Shown: positions 23,131 through 32,977, counted from the stretch's first letter. The stretch: DNA of 33,296 nucleotides from Vulcanibacillus modesticaldus (GCF_001730235.1 NZ_MIJF01000018.1:1-33296); one strand, 5' to 3'. The notes: generated by a model from the letters alone, not told the origin. Program-made: numbers and translations.

Positions 23131-24231
23131 GTGGTAGAGGGTTTAAAGAGAACTCCGCTCTATCCACTTTATGAAAAGTATGGAGCAAAAGTAATTGATT
23201 TTGGAGGATGGGAGTTACCTGTTCAGTTCACAAGCATCTTGGAAGAACATCAAGCTGTAAGGGAGCGTGCAGGGCTATTTGATGTTTCTCACATGGGAGA
23301 AGTTGAGGTAAAGGGAACCGACGCACTGAAGTATATCCAAAAATTAATTACAAATGATGCTTCAAAATTGGTAGATGGCAAGGCTTTATATAGTCCAATG
23401 TGCTACCCAGATGGTGGTACAGTTGATGACTTGTTAGTTTATAGGTATTCGGAAAATCATTACTTGTTAGTTATTAATGCCTCGAATATCGATAAGGATT
23501 ATAATTGGTTTGAGGAAAATTTAGAGGGAGATGTAACGATTAAAAATATTTCTGATCAGGTGGCCCAGCTGGCACTTCAAGGACCTTTAGCGGAAAAAGT
23601 TTTGCAAAAACTAACTGATCTCGATTTATCAACTATTAAATTTTTCCATTTCAATTCTGATGTCAAGTTAGATGGTATAAAGGCCCTTGTTTCTCGTACT
23701 GGCTATACTGGTGAAGATGGCTTCGAAATTTATTTATCCAATGAAGATGCGCCAAAACTTTGGGAAAAAATATTAGAGGCTGGAAAGGAAGAAAATATTT
23801 TACCTTGTGGATTAGGTGCTAGAGATACTTTAAGATTCGAAGCAAAATTACCGCTTTACGGCCAGGAACTCTCAGAAAACATAACCCCTATTGAAGCAGG
23901 GTTGGGCTTTTTTGTAAAATTAGATAAGGGAGAGTTTATAGGAAGAGGCGTATTAGCAGATCAAAAAGAAAATGGTGCTCCTAGAAAGTTAGTGGGTATT
24001 GAAATGATCGAACGTGGAATACCTCGTTCTCATTATCCAGTTTATGTTGGTGAAGAAGTAATTGGGGAAGTTACCACAGGAACTCAATCCCCCACTTTAA
24101 AGAAAAATGTAGGACTTGCACTAATAAAATCAGAATACGCTGATATTGGCAATGAACTATTTATAGGAATCAGAAATAAAAAAGTTAAGGCAAAAGTAGT
24201 TAATACTCCTTTTTATAAGAGGGGTAAGTAA
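23131..24231 (+). CDS. gcvT: Glycine cleavage system T protein (aminomethyltransferase)
   Basis: GcvT transfers the methylene group from lipoyl-bound aminomethyl to tetrahydrofolate, releasing ammonia. The 366-residue product has [73 protein letters not shown] and [12 protein letters not shown], all standard GcvT motifs. An ATG at 23116 is in frame, but GGAGGTGG (23118-23125) falls just after it and is itself the ribosome binding site for the GTG at 23131, giving the usual Bacillus length. It is the first gene under the glycine riboswitch. Confidence 0.96.
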   Translation: MVEGLKRTPLYPLYEKYGAKVIDFGGWELPVQFTSILEEHQAVRERAGLFDVSHMGEVEVKGTDALKYIQKLITNDASKLVDGKALYSPMCYPDGGTVDDLLVYRYSENHYLLVINASNIDKDYNWFEENLEGDVTIKNISDQVAQLALQGPLAEKVLQKLTDLDLSTIKFFHFNSDVKLDGIKALVSRTGYTGEDGFEIYLSNEDAPKLWEKILEAGKEENILPCGLGARDTLRFEAKLPLYGQELSENITPIEAGLGFFVKLDKGEFIGRGVLADQKENGAPRKLVGIEMIERGIPRSHYPVYVGEEVIGEVTTGTQSPTLKKNVGLALIKSEYADIGNELFIGIRNKKVKAKVVNTPFYKRGK

Positions 24232-24252
24232 AAAAATAAGGAGGTTTATCTT

Positions 24253-24645
24253 ATGAGTGAAATCAAACAAGAACTTAAGTACAGTAAAGAGCATGAATGG
24301 GTAGAAGTAATTGGTGATAACAAGGTGAGGGTCGGAATTACAGATTATGCTCAAAATGCATTAGGAGACATTGTATTTGTTGAATTACCAGAAGTAGATG
24401 ATGAGGTAACTATTAATGACACTTTTGGTTCTGTAGAATCAGTTAAAGCGGTTTCCGATATTTATTCACCAGTTTCAGGAACGGTTGTTGAGGTGAATAC
24501 TTCTCTAGAAGATAGCCCAGAGTTAATTAATGAAGATCCTTATGGTAATGGTTGGATTGTTGTTATCGAACTTAATGATTCATCTGAGTTAGATGAGTTA
24601 CTATCTTCAGAGGAATACGAGACCTTCATTAAAGAGGAGGAATAA
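24253..24645 (+). CDS. gcvH: Glycine cleavage system H protein
   Basis: GcvH carries the lipoyl arm that shuttles the aminomethyl group between P, T and L proteins. The 130-residue product has [30 protein letters not shown] and the lipoylation site K65 in [26 protein letters not shown] lies before the ATG. In Bacillus subtilis gcvH is unlinked to the gcvT-gcvP genes, but here it sits between gcvT and gcvPA. A lipoyl ligase and the L protein are not in the window. Confidence 0.96.
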   Translation: MSEIKQELKYSKEHEWVEVIGDNKVRVGITDYAQNALGDIVFVELPEVDDEVTINDTFGSVESVKAVSDIYSPVSGTVVEVNTSLEDSPELINEDPYGNGWIVVIELNDSSELDELLSSEEYETFIKEEE

Positions 24646-24661
24646 AGAGGAGGATAAAAAC

Positions 24662-26008
24662 ATGAGATTCCGATATATCCCAAATACTGTCGAAGATCAA
24701 AAAGAGATGCTGACAGAAATTGGGGTTGAATCGGTAGAGGATTTATTTGCCGATATCCCAAGTGCTGTCCGTTTTAAAGGAAATTTAAATCTCCCTAAAG
24801 CTATGTCAGAACACGAGATAACTACATATATGTCAAAGTTAGCGGCTAAAAACGTTAGTTTGAATGATTGTTCTAGCTTCTTGGGAGCAGGAGTATATCA
24901 ACACTTTATTCCAAGTGTGGTTAATCACGTTATTTCCCGTTCTGAATTTTATACCGCTTATACACCATATCAGCCAGAAATAAGTCAAGGTGAGCTTCAG
25001 GGGATATTTGAATTTCAATCACTAATTGCTGAGCTTACCGGGATGGAAGCAGCGAATTCGTCGATGTATGACGGGGCTACTTCATTAGCGGAGGCTGCAA
25101 CGATGGCAGCGGGTTCAACTCGTCGCAACAAAATTTTAGTTTCACTTGCTGTTCATCCAGAAGCAAGAGCAGTTTTAAAGACTTATGCAAGAGGTCAAAA
25201 TTTAGAAGTTGTTGAAGTAAACATTAAAGATGGGAAGACTGATTTAGAAGAGCTAAAAGAAACTATAGATGCTCAAACGGCTGCTGTAATTATTCAGTAT
25301 CCCAATTTCTTCGGACTTATCGAGGATGTATTACCAATAGAAGAAGTAACTCACCAAAATAAATCTTTATTTATTGTAAGCGCAAACCCTATGGCTCTTC
25401 CTATTTTAAAAGCACCAGGAGAATTTAGGGCCGACATAGTTGTCGGGGATAATCAACCGATGGGTATACCAACCTCATTTGGAGGGCCTCATGTTGGATT
25501 TTTTGCAACTAGTTCCAAACTTATCCGTAAGATGCCAGGACGGATCGTAGGACAGACAACTGATGATCAAGGAAATCGTGGTTTTGTACTAACCCTACAA
25601 GCTAGAGAACAACATATTAGACGTGAAAAAGCGACATCAAATATTTGTTCCAATCAGGCTCTTGTTGCTTTAGCTTCTGCTGTTTATATGAATGCTATGG
25701 GTAAGCAAGGTATTCAAGAAGTAGCAAAACAAAATCTACAAAAGGCACATTATGCTTATCAAGTTTTAACAAGGATAAAAGGGGTAGAACCTCTATTTGA
25801 AGGAAATTTCTTCAATGAGTTTGCAATCAAGCTACCAAAGCCAGTTTCTAAGATCAATGAGGAACTGTTAAAGCATAATATTATCGGTGGTTATGATTTG
25901 AGTAAGGATTATCCAACTCTAAAAAATGCAATGTTAATTGCTGTTACAGAGATTAAGAGTAAAGAAGAAATTGATGAGTTTGCTGCTCGATTGGAGGGAT
26001 TGTTATGA
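24662..26008 (+). CDS. gcvPA: Glycine dehydrogenase (decarboxylating) subunit 1
   Basis: The 448-residue N-terminal half of the two-subunit P protein, which decarboxylates glycine with PLP. It has [48 protein letters not shown] and the family motif [20 protein letters not shown]. Length equals that of Bacillus subtilis GcvPA. GAGGAGG just upstream fixes the ATG at 24662; frames open further up run into the end of gcvH. It does not carry the PLP lysine, which is in GcvPB, and overlaps gcvPB by 4 nt (ATGA). Confidence 0.96.
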   Translation: MRFRYIPNTVEDQKEMLTEIGVESVEDLFADIPSAVRFKGNLNLPKAMSEHEITTYMSKLAAKNVSLNDCSSFLGAGVYQHFIPSVVNHVISRSEFYTAYTPYQPEISQGELQGIFEFQSLIAELTGMEAANSSMYDGATSLAEAATMAAGSTRRNKILVSLAVHPEARAVLKTYARGQNLEVVEVNIKDGKTDLEELKETIDAQTAAVIIQYPNFFGLIEDVLPIEEVTHQNKSLFIVSANPMALPILKAPGEFRADIVVGDNQPMGIPTSFGGPHVGFFATSSKLIRKMPGRIVGQTTDDQGNRGFVLTLQAREQHIRREKATSNICSNQALVALASAVYMNAMGKQGIQEVAKQNLQKAHYAYQVLTRIKGVEPLFEGNFFNEFAIKLPKPVSKINEELLKHNIIGGYDLSKDYPTLKNAMLIAVTEIKSKEEIDEFAARLEGLL

Positions 26009-27462
26009 GAAAAGAAAAAGCCCTCATTTTTGAATTAAGTAAACCAGGTAGAATTTCGTATAGTTTACCAGAATTAGACGTACCTGAAGTAGCATTAGAT
26101 GAGTTGCTTCCAAAGGAGTTATTAAGGGAAGAACCACCGGAGTTTCCTGAGGTGTCAGAACTAGATTTGATGCGGCATTATACGGAATTATCCAATCGAA
26201 ATCACGGTGTGGATTCTGGGTTTTATCCCCTTGGTTCTTGTACAATGAAATACAATCCGAAGATAAATGAAGATGTCGCTAGGTACTCCGGTTTTACTTC
26301 AATTCATCCATATCAGTCAGAAGAAACAGTACAGGGCGCATTGGAGCTTATGTACGATATGCAAGAATATCTTCAAGAGATTACAGGTATGGATAAAGTA
26401 ACGCTTCAACCCGCGGCAGGTGCTCATGGTGAATGGACAGGATTAATGATGATTCGTGCCTACCATGAGAGTCGTGGTGATTTTGGTAGAACAAAGGTAA
26501 TCGTACCTGATTCTGCTCACGGTACTAATCCTGCATCCGCTACCGTTGCAGGCTTTGAAACTATTACAGTAAAATCCAATGCTGATGGTAATGTTGATAT
26601 TGAAGAATTAAAAAAGGTAGTTGGTGAGGATACTGCAACCCTAATGTTGACTAATCCTAATACTTTGGGATTATTTGAAAAGGATATTATAGAAATAGCT
26701 AAAATAGTGCATGATGCTGGTGGATTGCTATATTACGACGGGGCCAATGCTAATGCTATTTTAGGGATCGCTCGTCCAGGAGATATGGGATTTGACGTAG
26801 TACATCTTAATCTTCATAAAACCTTTTCAACTCCACATGGAGGAGGAGGACCTGGTTCTGGCCCAGTAGGTGTTAAAAAGATATTAGAGCCATTTTTACC
26901 TAAGCCAATGGTTGCTAAGAAAGATGACAAATACTATTTAGATTATGATCGACCACAATCTATTGGCAGAGTTAAACCGTTCTATGGCAATTTTGGAGTT
27001 ATTGTAAGGGCTTACGCTTATATTCGTTCTATGGGGCCAGATGGTTTAAGAGCAGTTTCTGAAAATGCGGTATTAAATGCCAACTATATGATGAGAAAGC
27101 TTCAAGACTACTATCATCTACCTTTTAGGCAACATTGTAAACATGAATTTGTATTGTCTGGCATTAAGCAAAAGAAACTAGGTGTTAGGACTTTAGATAT
27201 TGCTAAACGCTTATTAGATTTTGGATTCCATCCACCAACAATTTACTTCCCATTGATAGTTGAAGAGTGTTTGATGATTGAGCCAACGGAAACAGAAAAT
27301 AAAGAAACCTTAGATCACTTTATTAATACTTTAATACAAATTGCTAAGGAAGCTGAAGAAGAACCAGAAAAGGTTCTTAAGGCTCCTCACAGTACTGTAG
27401 TTGGACGTTTAGATGAAGTTACTGCAGCAAGAAAACCAATAATTAGGTATAAAAAATCATAA
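26005..27462 (+). CDS. gcvPB: Glycine dehydrogenase (decarboxylating) subunit 2
   Basis: The 485-residue PLP-bearing half of the P protein. It has [52 protein letters not shown] and the PLP lysine K272 in [20 protein letters not shown]. It starts within the gcvPA stop (ATGA), so the two subunits are translationally coupled. GGAGGG lies before the ATG. It is the last gene of the riboswitch-controlled operon and is followed by a terminator. Confidence 0.97.
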   Translation: MRKEKALIFELSKPGRISYSLPELDVPEVALDELLPKELLREEPPEFPEVSELDLMRHYTELSNRNHGVDSGFYPLGSCTMKYNPKINEDVARYSGFTSIHPYQSEETVQGALELMYDMQEYLQEITGMDKVTLQPAAGAHGEWTGLMMIRAYHESRGDFGRTKVIVPDSAHGTNPASATVAGFETITVKSNADGNVDIEELKKVVGEDTATLMLTNPNTLGLFEKDIIEIAKIVHDAGGLLYYDGANANAILGIARPGDMGFDVVHLNLHKTFSTPHGGGGPGSGPVGVKKILEPFLPKPMVAKKDDKYYLDYDRPQSIGRVKPFYGNFGVIVRAYAYIRSMGPDGLRAVSENAVLNANYMMRKLQDYYHLPFRQHCKHEFVLSGIKQKKLGVRTLDIAKRLLDFGFHPPTIYFPLIVEECLMIEPTETENKETLDHFINTLIQIAKEAEEEPEKVLKAPHSTVVGRLDEVTAARKPIIRYKKS

Positions 27463-27470
27463 CATTATTG

Positions 27471-27505
27471 AAAGCACCTCTCTTTAGAAAGTGAGGTGCT
27501 TTTAT
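27471..27505 (+). terminator. Terminator of the gcv operon
   Basis: AAAGCACCTC (27471-27480) pairs perfectly with GAGGTGCTTT (27493-27502), followed by TTATT. Located 8 nt after the gcvPB stop. Confidence 0.9.
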
Positions 27506-27611
27506 TATCTCGCTGCACTTATACAAAATGCTACTTTATACAAATGTGAGTTTGCTTTTTTGTTAGCCGATGAATGTTATCCTAGGTAGTTAGAGATCTT
27601 TGGTAGTTAAT

Positions 27612-28433
27612 TTATAGTAGCTTAGAAAACTCATTTTGTAATGTTTTTGTAATCTGTCCGGGTTGGTGGCTAATTTTAGTGTCATTAACTTGAAGAACTG
27701 GCATGATTTCAACAGTTGTGCTGGTAATGAATGCCTCGTCAGCTTTATAAACCTCGTTTAATGAAAACTCTTGTTCAATAAATTTAATTCCTAGTTTTTG
27801 AGCAATTTCTTCAACCACATCCCTCGTAATTCCTTTTAAAATAAAGTTATTGGCAGGATGGGTATATAAGTTGCCATTTTTTACAATGAAAAAATTCGAT
27901 GAGCTTCCTTCTGTTACAATATTATTTCTAATTTGAATCGTTTCATCAGCTTGATTTTCAATCGCAAATTGCTTTGCTAAGACGTTTCCTAGCAGATTAA
28001 TAGTTTTTATATCACATCTTAACCAACGAATATCTTCAGTAGTTACTACTTTTATCCCATTTTGTATTTTATCTAAAGGACGTTCTTTTTCTGTTGTATA
28101 GGCCGTTAGAACTGAAACTCTGTTATTCGGAAATGAGTGTTCTCGAGGTGCTACACCCCTAGTAACTTGAAAATAAACGATACCGGTTGAGAGGTTATTG
28201 ATTGCGATAAGTTTAGTTATTTTTTCCTTTATCTCTTGGATTGACATTGGCAAAACTAGCTTTATTTCCTTAGCGCTTCTTTCAAGTCGAAGCAAATGTT
28301 GGTCTAACCGAAATATTTTACCGTCATAAACTCTAATCACTTCATAAATTCCATCTCCAAATTGGTAACCTCGGTCCTCGATATCGATATGAACATTTTC
28401 TCTTGGTATGAATTGATCATTTACAAGAATCAT
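27612..28433 (-). CDS. dat: D-amino-acid transaminase
   Basis: A fold-type IV PLP aminotransferase of about 273 residues, interconverting D-alanine and D-glutamate for peptidoglycan and spore-cortex precursors. It has IDIEDRGYQFGDGIYEVIRV, the PLP lysine K143 in CDIKTINLLGNVLAKQ and EGSSSNFF, all typical of bacterial D-AAT. Branched-chain aminotransferase or aminodeoxychorismate lyase are alternatives in this fold, but the RGYQFGDGIYEV and DIKTINLLGNV motifs favour D-AAT. GGAG lies 8 nt before the ATG at 28433; the in-frame GTG at 28442 overlaps that site, so it is rejected. Convergent with the gcv operon. Confidence 0.9.
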   Translation of the reverse strand: MILVNDQFIPRENVHIDIEDRGYQFGDGIYEVIRVYDGKIFRLDQHLLRLERSAKEIKLVLPMSIQEIKEKITKLIAINNLSTGIVYFQVTRGVAPREHSFPNNRVSVLTAYTTEKERPLDKIQNGIKVVTTEDIRWLRCDIKTINLLGNVLAKQFAIENQADETIQIRNNIVTEGSSSNFFIVKNGNLYTHPANNFILKGITRDVVEEIAQKLGIKFIEQEFSLNEVYKADEAFITSTTVEIMPVLQVNDTKISHQPGQITKTLQNEFSKLL

Positions 28434-28654
28434 CTTGGTCACTCCAGTTTGATATTTTATAAAGGTTCAATATTGTTTACTTTTTATCTATTTTAACATG
28501 ATAACAGCAAGAAGTATCGGATATTTTTGTTTATTTTGAAAATTGTAAAATAAAATTTGTCAAATTTAAAAAGTAAAGGATATGAAAGTAATCTTAAGAG
28601 ATTTAGATTATTTATATTTGTTACATAAAAATATTAGTACTTTTGGAACTAGAA

Positions 28655-28703
28655 TACCAATATATAGTATTGTATAATGATATAGCTCCACAATATATAG
28701 TTA
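28655..28703 (+). promoter_or_regulatory. Two NrdR boxes around the nrdJ promoter
   Basis: Two copies of CAATATATAG, at 28658-28667 and 28691-28700, lie 33 bp apart. With flanks (28655-28670 and 28688-28703) both match the 16-bp NrdR consensus acaCwAtATaTwGtgt well. A perfect TATAAT (28673-28678) lies between them. NrdR, an ATP/dATP-sensing repressor, is known to use two such boxes about three helical turns apart at ribonucleotide reductase promoters. The rest of the 349-bp gap (28434-28782) is AT-rich, with no riboswitch recognised. Confidence 0.82.
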
Positions 28704-28782
28704 TATTTTGGGGCTTGTGCAAAATAGTAATACATAGTAGTATATGTGGAGTAATTTTATTTAGTGAAAGGTGAAAAGATTT

Positions 28783-31332
28783 ATGGAAACAACATCTTCT
28801 ACCAGATTAGAAGGACTTAGTGAAAAAATATTCTTAGACAGATACGCGTTAAAAGATGAAGTTAACAAAGAAGTTAGCGTTGGAGATACTGTTTTAGTTC
28901 TAATAAAGGATGACCCAAAGTTTCCACAAAAAGAAGTCGGAGAAGTATTAATGATCGAAGGTAACCTCATAAAAGTTGGCTTAAGAAATGGGGACGTGGT
29001 TGAAACAACTTATGAGAAGATTATGAAACCACTTGAAACAACACCGGATATGATGTGGGATCGACTAGCCAAAGCTATTGCAGCAGTGGAAAAGCCAGAA
29101 AAACAAGAAGAATGGACTAAAAAGTTTCGTTACGTATTAGATGATTGGAAGTTAGTACCTGCTGGTAGGATTGCAGCTGGAGCTGGTGCAAATGATGAAT
29201 TAACACTATTTAATTGTTACGTTATTCCATCCCCAAAAGACAGTCGTGGCGGAATCATGGAAACATTGACCCAAATGACAGAAATAATGTCAAGAGGTGG
29301 AGGGGTTGGAATCAATCTATCCTCTTTAAGACCTAGAAGGGCAGTTGTAAGAGGAGTAAATGGTTCTTCAAGTGGCGCAGTATCCTGGGGAGGATTGTTC
29401 AGCTATACTACTGGTTTGATTGAACAAGGTGGTTCACGCAGAGGCGCACTTATGTTGATGCTGAACGACTGGCACCCAGATTTAATGGAATTTATTACCG
29501 TAAAGCAAAAGATGGATCTTATTACAAATGCGAATTTATCAGTAGCTGTTAGTAATGACTTTATGAAGGCAGTAAAAGAAGATTTGGATTGGGAGTTAGT
29601 TTTCCCTGATACATCAGATCCAGAATATGATGAACTTTGGGACGGTAACCTACAAAAGTGGAAAGAACTTGGAAAGCCAGTAAAAGTATATAAAAAGATA
29701 AAAGCAAAAGAAATCTGGCATACCATTATTGAATCAGCATGGAAATCTGCTGAACCAGGCGTTGTTTTCTTAGAATATTACAATGATATGTCTAACAGTT
29801 GGTATTTTAATCCAATTGTTGGTACAAACCCTTGTGCAGAACAAGGTTTACCTGCTTGGGGAGTATGTAATCTTTCTTCTATCAACCTAGCGAAATTTGT
29901 TAAAGACGGAGAAGTGGATTGGGATGCTTTAGAAGAAACGATAAAAATTTCTGTTCGCTTCTTAGATAATGTAATTGACGCTACCCCATACCATTTTGAA
30001 GAAAATCGAGAAAACCAAATGAAAGAACGTAGAATTGGTTTAGGCACGATGGGCTTAGCAGAAATGTTAATAAAATTAAAGATTCGTTATGGTAGCCAAG
30101 AGTCTCTAGAATTTTTAGATAAATTATATGGATTTATTGCCAAAAAAGCCTATTTAGCTTCAACAGAGATAGCTGCTGAAAAAGGTTCTTTCAAGATGTT
30201 TGACAAGGAAAAATTCTTACAAAGTAAATTTGTTAGCCAATTTGATGATGAAGTGAAGGAAGCTATTGCTAAAAATGGTATGCGTAATGTAACAGTTCTT
30301 ACCCAAGCTCCAACGGGTAGTACTGGAACAATGGTTGGGACTTCAACTGGAATTGAGCCGTTTTTTGCCTTTGAATATTTCCGTCAAAGTAGATTGGGAG
30401 TGGACAAGCAATATGTTCCAATTGCGGCAGAATGGTTAGAACAACATCCAAATGAAGAGTTACCAGATTATTTTGTTGGTGCCATGGATTTATCGGCAGA
30501 AGATCATATACGTGTTCAAGCTACAGTTCAAAAGTGGGTTGATTCATCAATCAGTAAAACTGCCAATGCACCACATGATTTTACCATTGAAGATACTAAG
30601 AAACTTTATGAATATGCATTTGAATTAGGCTGTAAAGGTGTAACGATATATCGTGATGGTAGTCGTGATGCTCAAGTGCTATCAACAGCTGATAAAAAAG
30701 AGGATAAGAAAAAAGAACAAGAAATTGTAGAAGAAAAGGATAAAAAAGTAGAAAAGGAATATCGACGCAGACCAAAGATCTTAAAGGGCGCAACATATAA
30801 GATGAATACCCCGCTTGGAAAGGCTTATATCACAATAAATGACGTGGATGGAAAGCCGTTTGAAATTATAGTAAACGTGGGTAAAGCTGGTAGTGATGTA
30901 TTTGCTATGTCTGAAGCTCTAGGAAGGGTATCGACTTTATTCTTGCGTTTTGGAGAGCTTCCAGATGGTAATAAAGCAAGATTATTAATTAAACACTTGA
31001 AAGGTATTGGAGGTTCAGGAGCAGTTGGATTCGGACCAAACAGGGTAGAATCTATAGCTGATGCGGTGGCCAAGGCGATTGAAATGCACATTGATGGAGA
31101 GGATACAAATAATTCAATCGCAGCTTCTGAAGAGGATATCTTAAACCGGCATAATGAGCATGAAGGTATCGACACTACTTATATTAGTCATGAAGATGAT
31201 GTATTAAATATTACTGATGATTTTGGAGTACCTGAAGGACTAGACCTATGTCCTGCATGTGGTTCAGCGTCTTTAACAAATGAAGAAGGATGTAAACACT
31301 GTATTTCTTGCGGATATTCTCGTTGCACATGA
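28783..31332 (+). CDS. nrdJ: Adenosylcobalamin-dependent (class II) ribonucleoside-diphosphate/triphosphate reductase
   Basis: An 849-residue class II ribonucleotide reductase that makes deoxyribonucleotides with adenosylcobalamin and needs no oxygen. The active-site set is complete: C145 (LFNCYVIP) and C362 (GVCNLSSINL) as the redox pair, and N349, C351 and E353 in TNPCAEQG as the radical triad. A charged Lys/Glu linker near 640-665 leads to a TSCPD-type domain (TPLGKAYITINDVDGKPFEI...GKAGSD) and a C-terminal Cys-rich zinc-ribbon-like tail (CPACGSASLTNEEGCKHCISCGYSRCT), likely the thiol relay. AAGGTGA lies 8 nt before the ATG at 28783; the GTG at 28771 overlaps that site. Two NrdR boxes lie upstream. 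Confidence 0.95.
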   Translation: METTSSTRLEGLSEKIFLDRYALKDEVNKEVSVGDTVLVLIKDDPKFPQKEVGEVLMIEGNLIKVGLRNGDVVETTYEKIMKPLETTPDMMWDRLAKAIAAVEKPEKQEEWTKKFRYVLDDWKLVPAGRIAAGAGANDELTLFNCYVIPSPKDSRGGIMETLTQMTEIMSRGGGVGINLSSLRPRRAVVRGVNGSSSGAVSWGGLFSYTTGLIEQGGSRRGALMLMLNDWHPDLMEFITVKQKMDLITNANLSVAVSNDFMKAVKEDLDWELVFPDTSDPEYDELWDGNLQKWKELGKPVKVYKKIKAKEIWHTIIESAWKSAEPGVVFLEYYNDMSNSWYFNPIVGTNPCAEQGLPAWGVCNLSSINLAKFVKDGEVDWDALEETIKISVRFLDNVIDATPYHFEENRENQMKERRIGLGTMGLAEMLIKLKIRYGSQESLEFLDKLYGFIAKKAYLASTEIAAEKGSFKMFDKEKFLQSKFVSQFDDEVKEAIAKNGMRNVTVLTQAPTGSTGTMVGTSTGIEPFFAFEYFRQSRLGVDKQYVPIAAEWLEQHPNEELPDYFVGAMDLSAEDHIRVQATVQKWVDSSISKTANAPHDFTIEDTKKLYEYAFELGCKGVTIYRDGSRDAQVLSTADKKEDKKKEQEIVEEKDKKVEKEYRRRPKILKGATYKMNTPLGKAYITINDVDGKPFEIIVNVGKAGSDVFAMSEALGRVSTLFLRFGELPDGNKARLLIKHLKGIGGSGAVGFGPNRVESIADAVAKAIEMHIDGEDTNNSIAASEEDILNRHNEHEGIDTTYISHEDDVLNITDDFGVPEGLDLCPACGSASLTNEEGCKHCISCGYSRCT

Positions 31333-31351
31333 TATAAATCTTATTCCTAAG

Positions 31352-31392
31352 GCTGTATTTGAACAATTGTGTTCAAATATAGCTTTTTTTTT
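31352..31392 (+). terminator. Terminator of nrdJ
   Basis: GCTGTATTTGAAC (31352-31364) pairs with GTTCAAATATAGC (31371-31383) over 13 bp with one G-U, followed by a run of T (31384-31392). Confidence 0.92.
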
Positions 31393-31485
31393 ATATTCAT
31401 ATTTTCTTCAAAAATAAATTTTAGGATATAAGTGTAAATAAGATAGCAGTTTGATTAATAATAATATTGAAAGGAGATGAATAAT

Positions 31486-31671
31486 ATGTTCCTATTATTA
31501 ATCCTAGTAATTGGTTTTTACTTGTATAATACAGGCGATTTACAACGTATGATTAACAGTTTACAAGGCAACGGTAATCAAGTAAATGAAGCTAAGCGAA
31601 TAATCGACATACGTTTTGCTAAAGGTGAAATTACTGAAGAAGAGTATAACAATTTGAAAAAAATTTTATAA
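31486..31671 (+). CDS. Small membrane protein with SHOCT-type C terminus (1 of 3)
   Basis: A 61-residue protein with one hydrophobic N-terminal segment (MFLLLILVIGFYLYNTGDL) and a C-terminal SHOCT-like motif, IDIRFAKGEITEEEYNNLKKIL. AAAGGAG touches an ATG at 31477 and is 9 nt before the ATG at 31486, so 31486 is chosen. It is first of three genes with the same architecture, with gaps of 38 and 18 nt. SHOCT domains are short oligomerisation modules; the function is unknown. Confidence 0.72.
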   Translation: MFLLLILVIGFYLYNTGDLQRMINSLQGNGNQVNEAKRIIDIRFAKGEITEEEYNNLKKIL

Positions 31672-31709
31672 TACCAAATTAATGATCAATTAACAAGGAG
31701 GTATAAAAT

Positions 31710-31994
31710 ATGTTTGGCGGGCATATGATGGGTGGATTTGGTCGTGGATTTGGTGGATTTTATCCAGGAGGATATGGAATGTGGTATGGAGGTGGATTCA
31801 CTGATTTATTGTTCTGGATTCTAATAGGTGTAGTTGTTTATTTGCTAGTAAAAAAGAGTAGAAATAGTAATTTTAATGTTCCAAAAGAAACGATTCAAAA
31901 TAATGAAGCATTAGAATTAGCCAAGTTAAGATACATTCGTGGCGAGATAACCTTAGATGAGTATCAAGAAATAGTGAAAGTTTTAAAACAATAA
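31710..31994 (+). CDS. Small membrane protein with Gly/Met-rich N terminus and SHOCT-type C terminus (2 of 3)
   Basis: A 94-residue protein beginning with a Gly/Met/Tyr-rich stretch (MFGGHMMGGFGRGFGGFYPG), then a membrane helix (LLFWILIGVVVYLLVKKS) and a SHOCT-like end, LAKLRYIRGEITLDEYQEIVKVLKQ. AAGGAGG precedes the ATG. The Met/His-containing N terminus may face outside or bind metal, which is speculation. Confidence 0.72.
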   Translation: MFGGHMMGGFGRGFGGFYPGGYGMWYGGGFTDLLFWILIGVVVYLLVKKSRNSNFNVPKETIQNNEALELAKLRYIRGEITLDEYQEIVKVLKQ

Positions 31995-32012
31995 TTTTGA
32001 GGAGGTTAATCG

Positions 32013-32243
32013 ATGGTTAACATAATTTTAACCCTAATTGTGGCTTATTATTTAATACGTACAGGAGATTTGTTCAAATTAATACGCAAAATACGTAGGT
32101 TCATAGTTGATTTTATAGTTTCTCTAAAACAAGAAACAAATGAAATTCAAACTGCAGATGATCCATTAGATATTTTGAAATTACGATTTGCTAAAGGTGA
32201 AATCAGTGCTGAAGAATTCGAAAAAATGAAGACAAGTTTATAA
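32013..32243 (+). CDS. Small membrane protein with SHOCT-type C terminus (3 of 3)
   Basis: A 76-residue protein with an N-terminal hydrophobic segment (NIILTLIVAYYLIRTGDLF), a basic linker (KLIRKIRRFIVDFIV) and a SHOCT-like end, ILKLRFAKGEISAEEFEKMKTSL. TGAGGAGG precedes the ATG. Its N terminus shares the Y-L-[IY]-N/R-TGDL pattern with the first gene of the triplet, so the two are probably duplicates. A strong terminator ends the unit. Confidence 0.72.
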   Translation: MVNIILTLIVAYYLIRTGDLFKLIRKIRRFIVDFIVSLKQETNEIQTADDPLDILKLRFAKGEISAEEFEKMKTSL

Positions 32244-32278
32244 AAAATAAGCGGCAATCAAAAGCCGCTTATTTTTTT
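32243..32278 (+). terminator. Terminator of the SHOCT gene triplet
   Basis: AAAAATAAGCGGC (32243-32255) pairs perfectly over 13 bp with GCCGCTTATTTTT (32264-32276); a T-run follows. It starts at the last base of the stop codon. Confidence 0.92.
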
Positions 32279-32360
32279 GCTTATTCTTAATTTGTATTCA
32301 TATATGTATTACTAAATATATATAGATTGATTAGAAGGGATAATAAAGGAGGGGATATAA

Positions 32361-32948
32361 TTGCCTTTTGGTTTTTGGGTGACTTTATTGATTATCATTA
32401 TATTTTTCTTTGTTGTGATTAAATTTGTATATCAGTATCGATATAAGATAGATCATTCATTAGGTATGATGATCGCGATGGTTTTGGGAATGATGGTTGG
32501 CATTACTGCTGGTTTAGTTATCGGAATAGTTTTTGCTAGTGACTTATTCACATCAACTATTATTGCTTCATTTATTGGAATAAGCATAGGATTTATAGCT
32601 GGTATATTTAATAGTCTAATGGCTGTACTCGATGGAATGGTATCAGGATTAATGGGTGGAATGATGGGAGTAATGTTAGCCGCAATGATTCAGTATAGCA
32701 AAACGGAAACAATGGTGAGAATTTTATTGGTATTTTATGTTGGTACTATATTGATACTTATTTTTATGATGTTTAAGGAAGTCAAAAACACAAAACAACC
32801 ACTTATCTTTCGCAATCCTCTAATAATGGTTATAGTTTTTATTTTATTTTTTACTTTGTACAATCAATTCGGAAGGATTTTTCCTGAAAGAACGGATTTC
32901 GATATGAACAATCATCAGCAAAAAATAATTGAGGATAATGATCGGTAA
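32361..32948 (+). CDS. Polytopic membrane protein of unknown function, 195 aa
   Basis: I do not recognise this gene. It has about five or six hydrophobic segments: FWVTLLIIIIFFFVVIKFV, a long Gly/Met-rich stretch (MMIAMVLGMMVGITAGLVIG, FIGISIGFIAGIF, GMVSGLMGGMMGVMLAAMI), then ILLVFYVGTILILIFMMF and a last helix (PLIMVIVFILFFTLY). A hydrophilic tail (ERTDFDMNNHQQKIIEDNDR) follows. The repeated small-residue G/M motifs suggest tight helix packing, as in transporters or channels. The TTG start at 32361 is supported by AAAGGAGGGG just upstream. It follows the SHOCT triplet after a terminator and ends before a terminator. Confidence 0.7.
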   Translation: MPFGFWVTLLIIIIFFFVVIKFVYQYRYKIDHSLGMMIAMVLGMMVGITAGLVIGIVFASDLFTSTIIASFIGISIGFIAGIFNSLMAVLDGMVSGLMGGMMGVMLAAMIQYSKTETMVRILLVFYVGTILILIFMMFKEVKNTKQPLIFRNPLIMVIVFILFFTLYNQFGRIFPERTDFDMNNHQQKIIEDNDR

Positions 32949-32977
32949 AATTATTTGTAAATACAAAAATTATCAAC

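Noticed and set aside
28658-28700. Direct repeat or CRISPR-like array from two CAATATATAG copies
   Set aside because: Only two copies, each matching the NrdR box, with a promoter -10 between them.
28434-28782. Cobalamin riboswitch upstream of the B12-dependent RNR
   Set aside because: No B12-box (GCCACTG-like) sequence is visible in the AT-rich leader.
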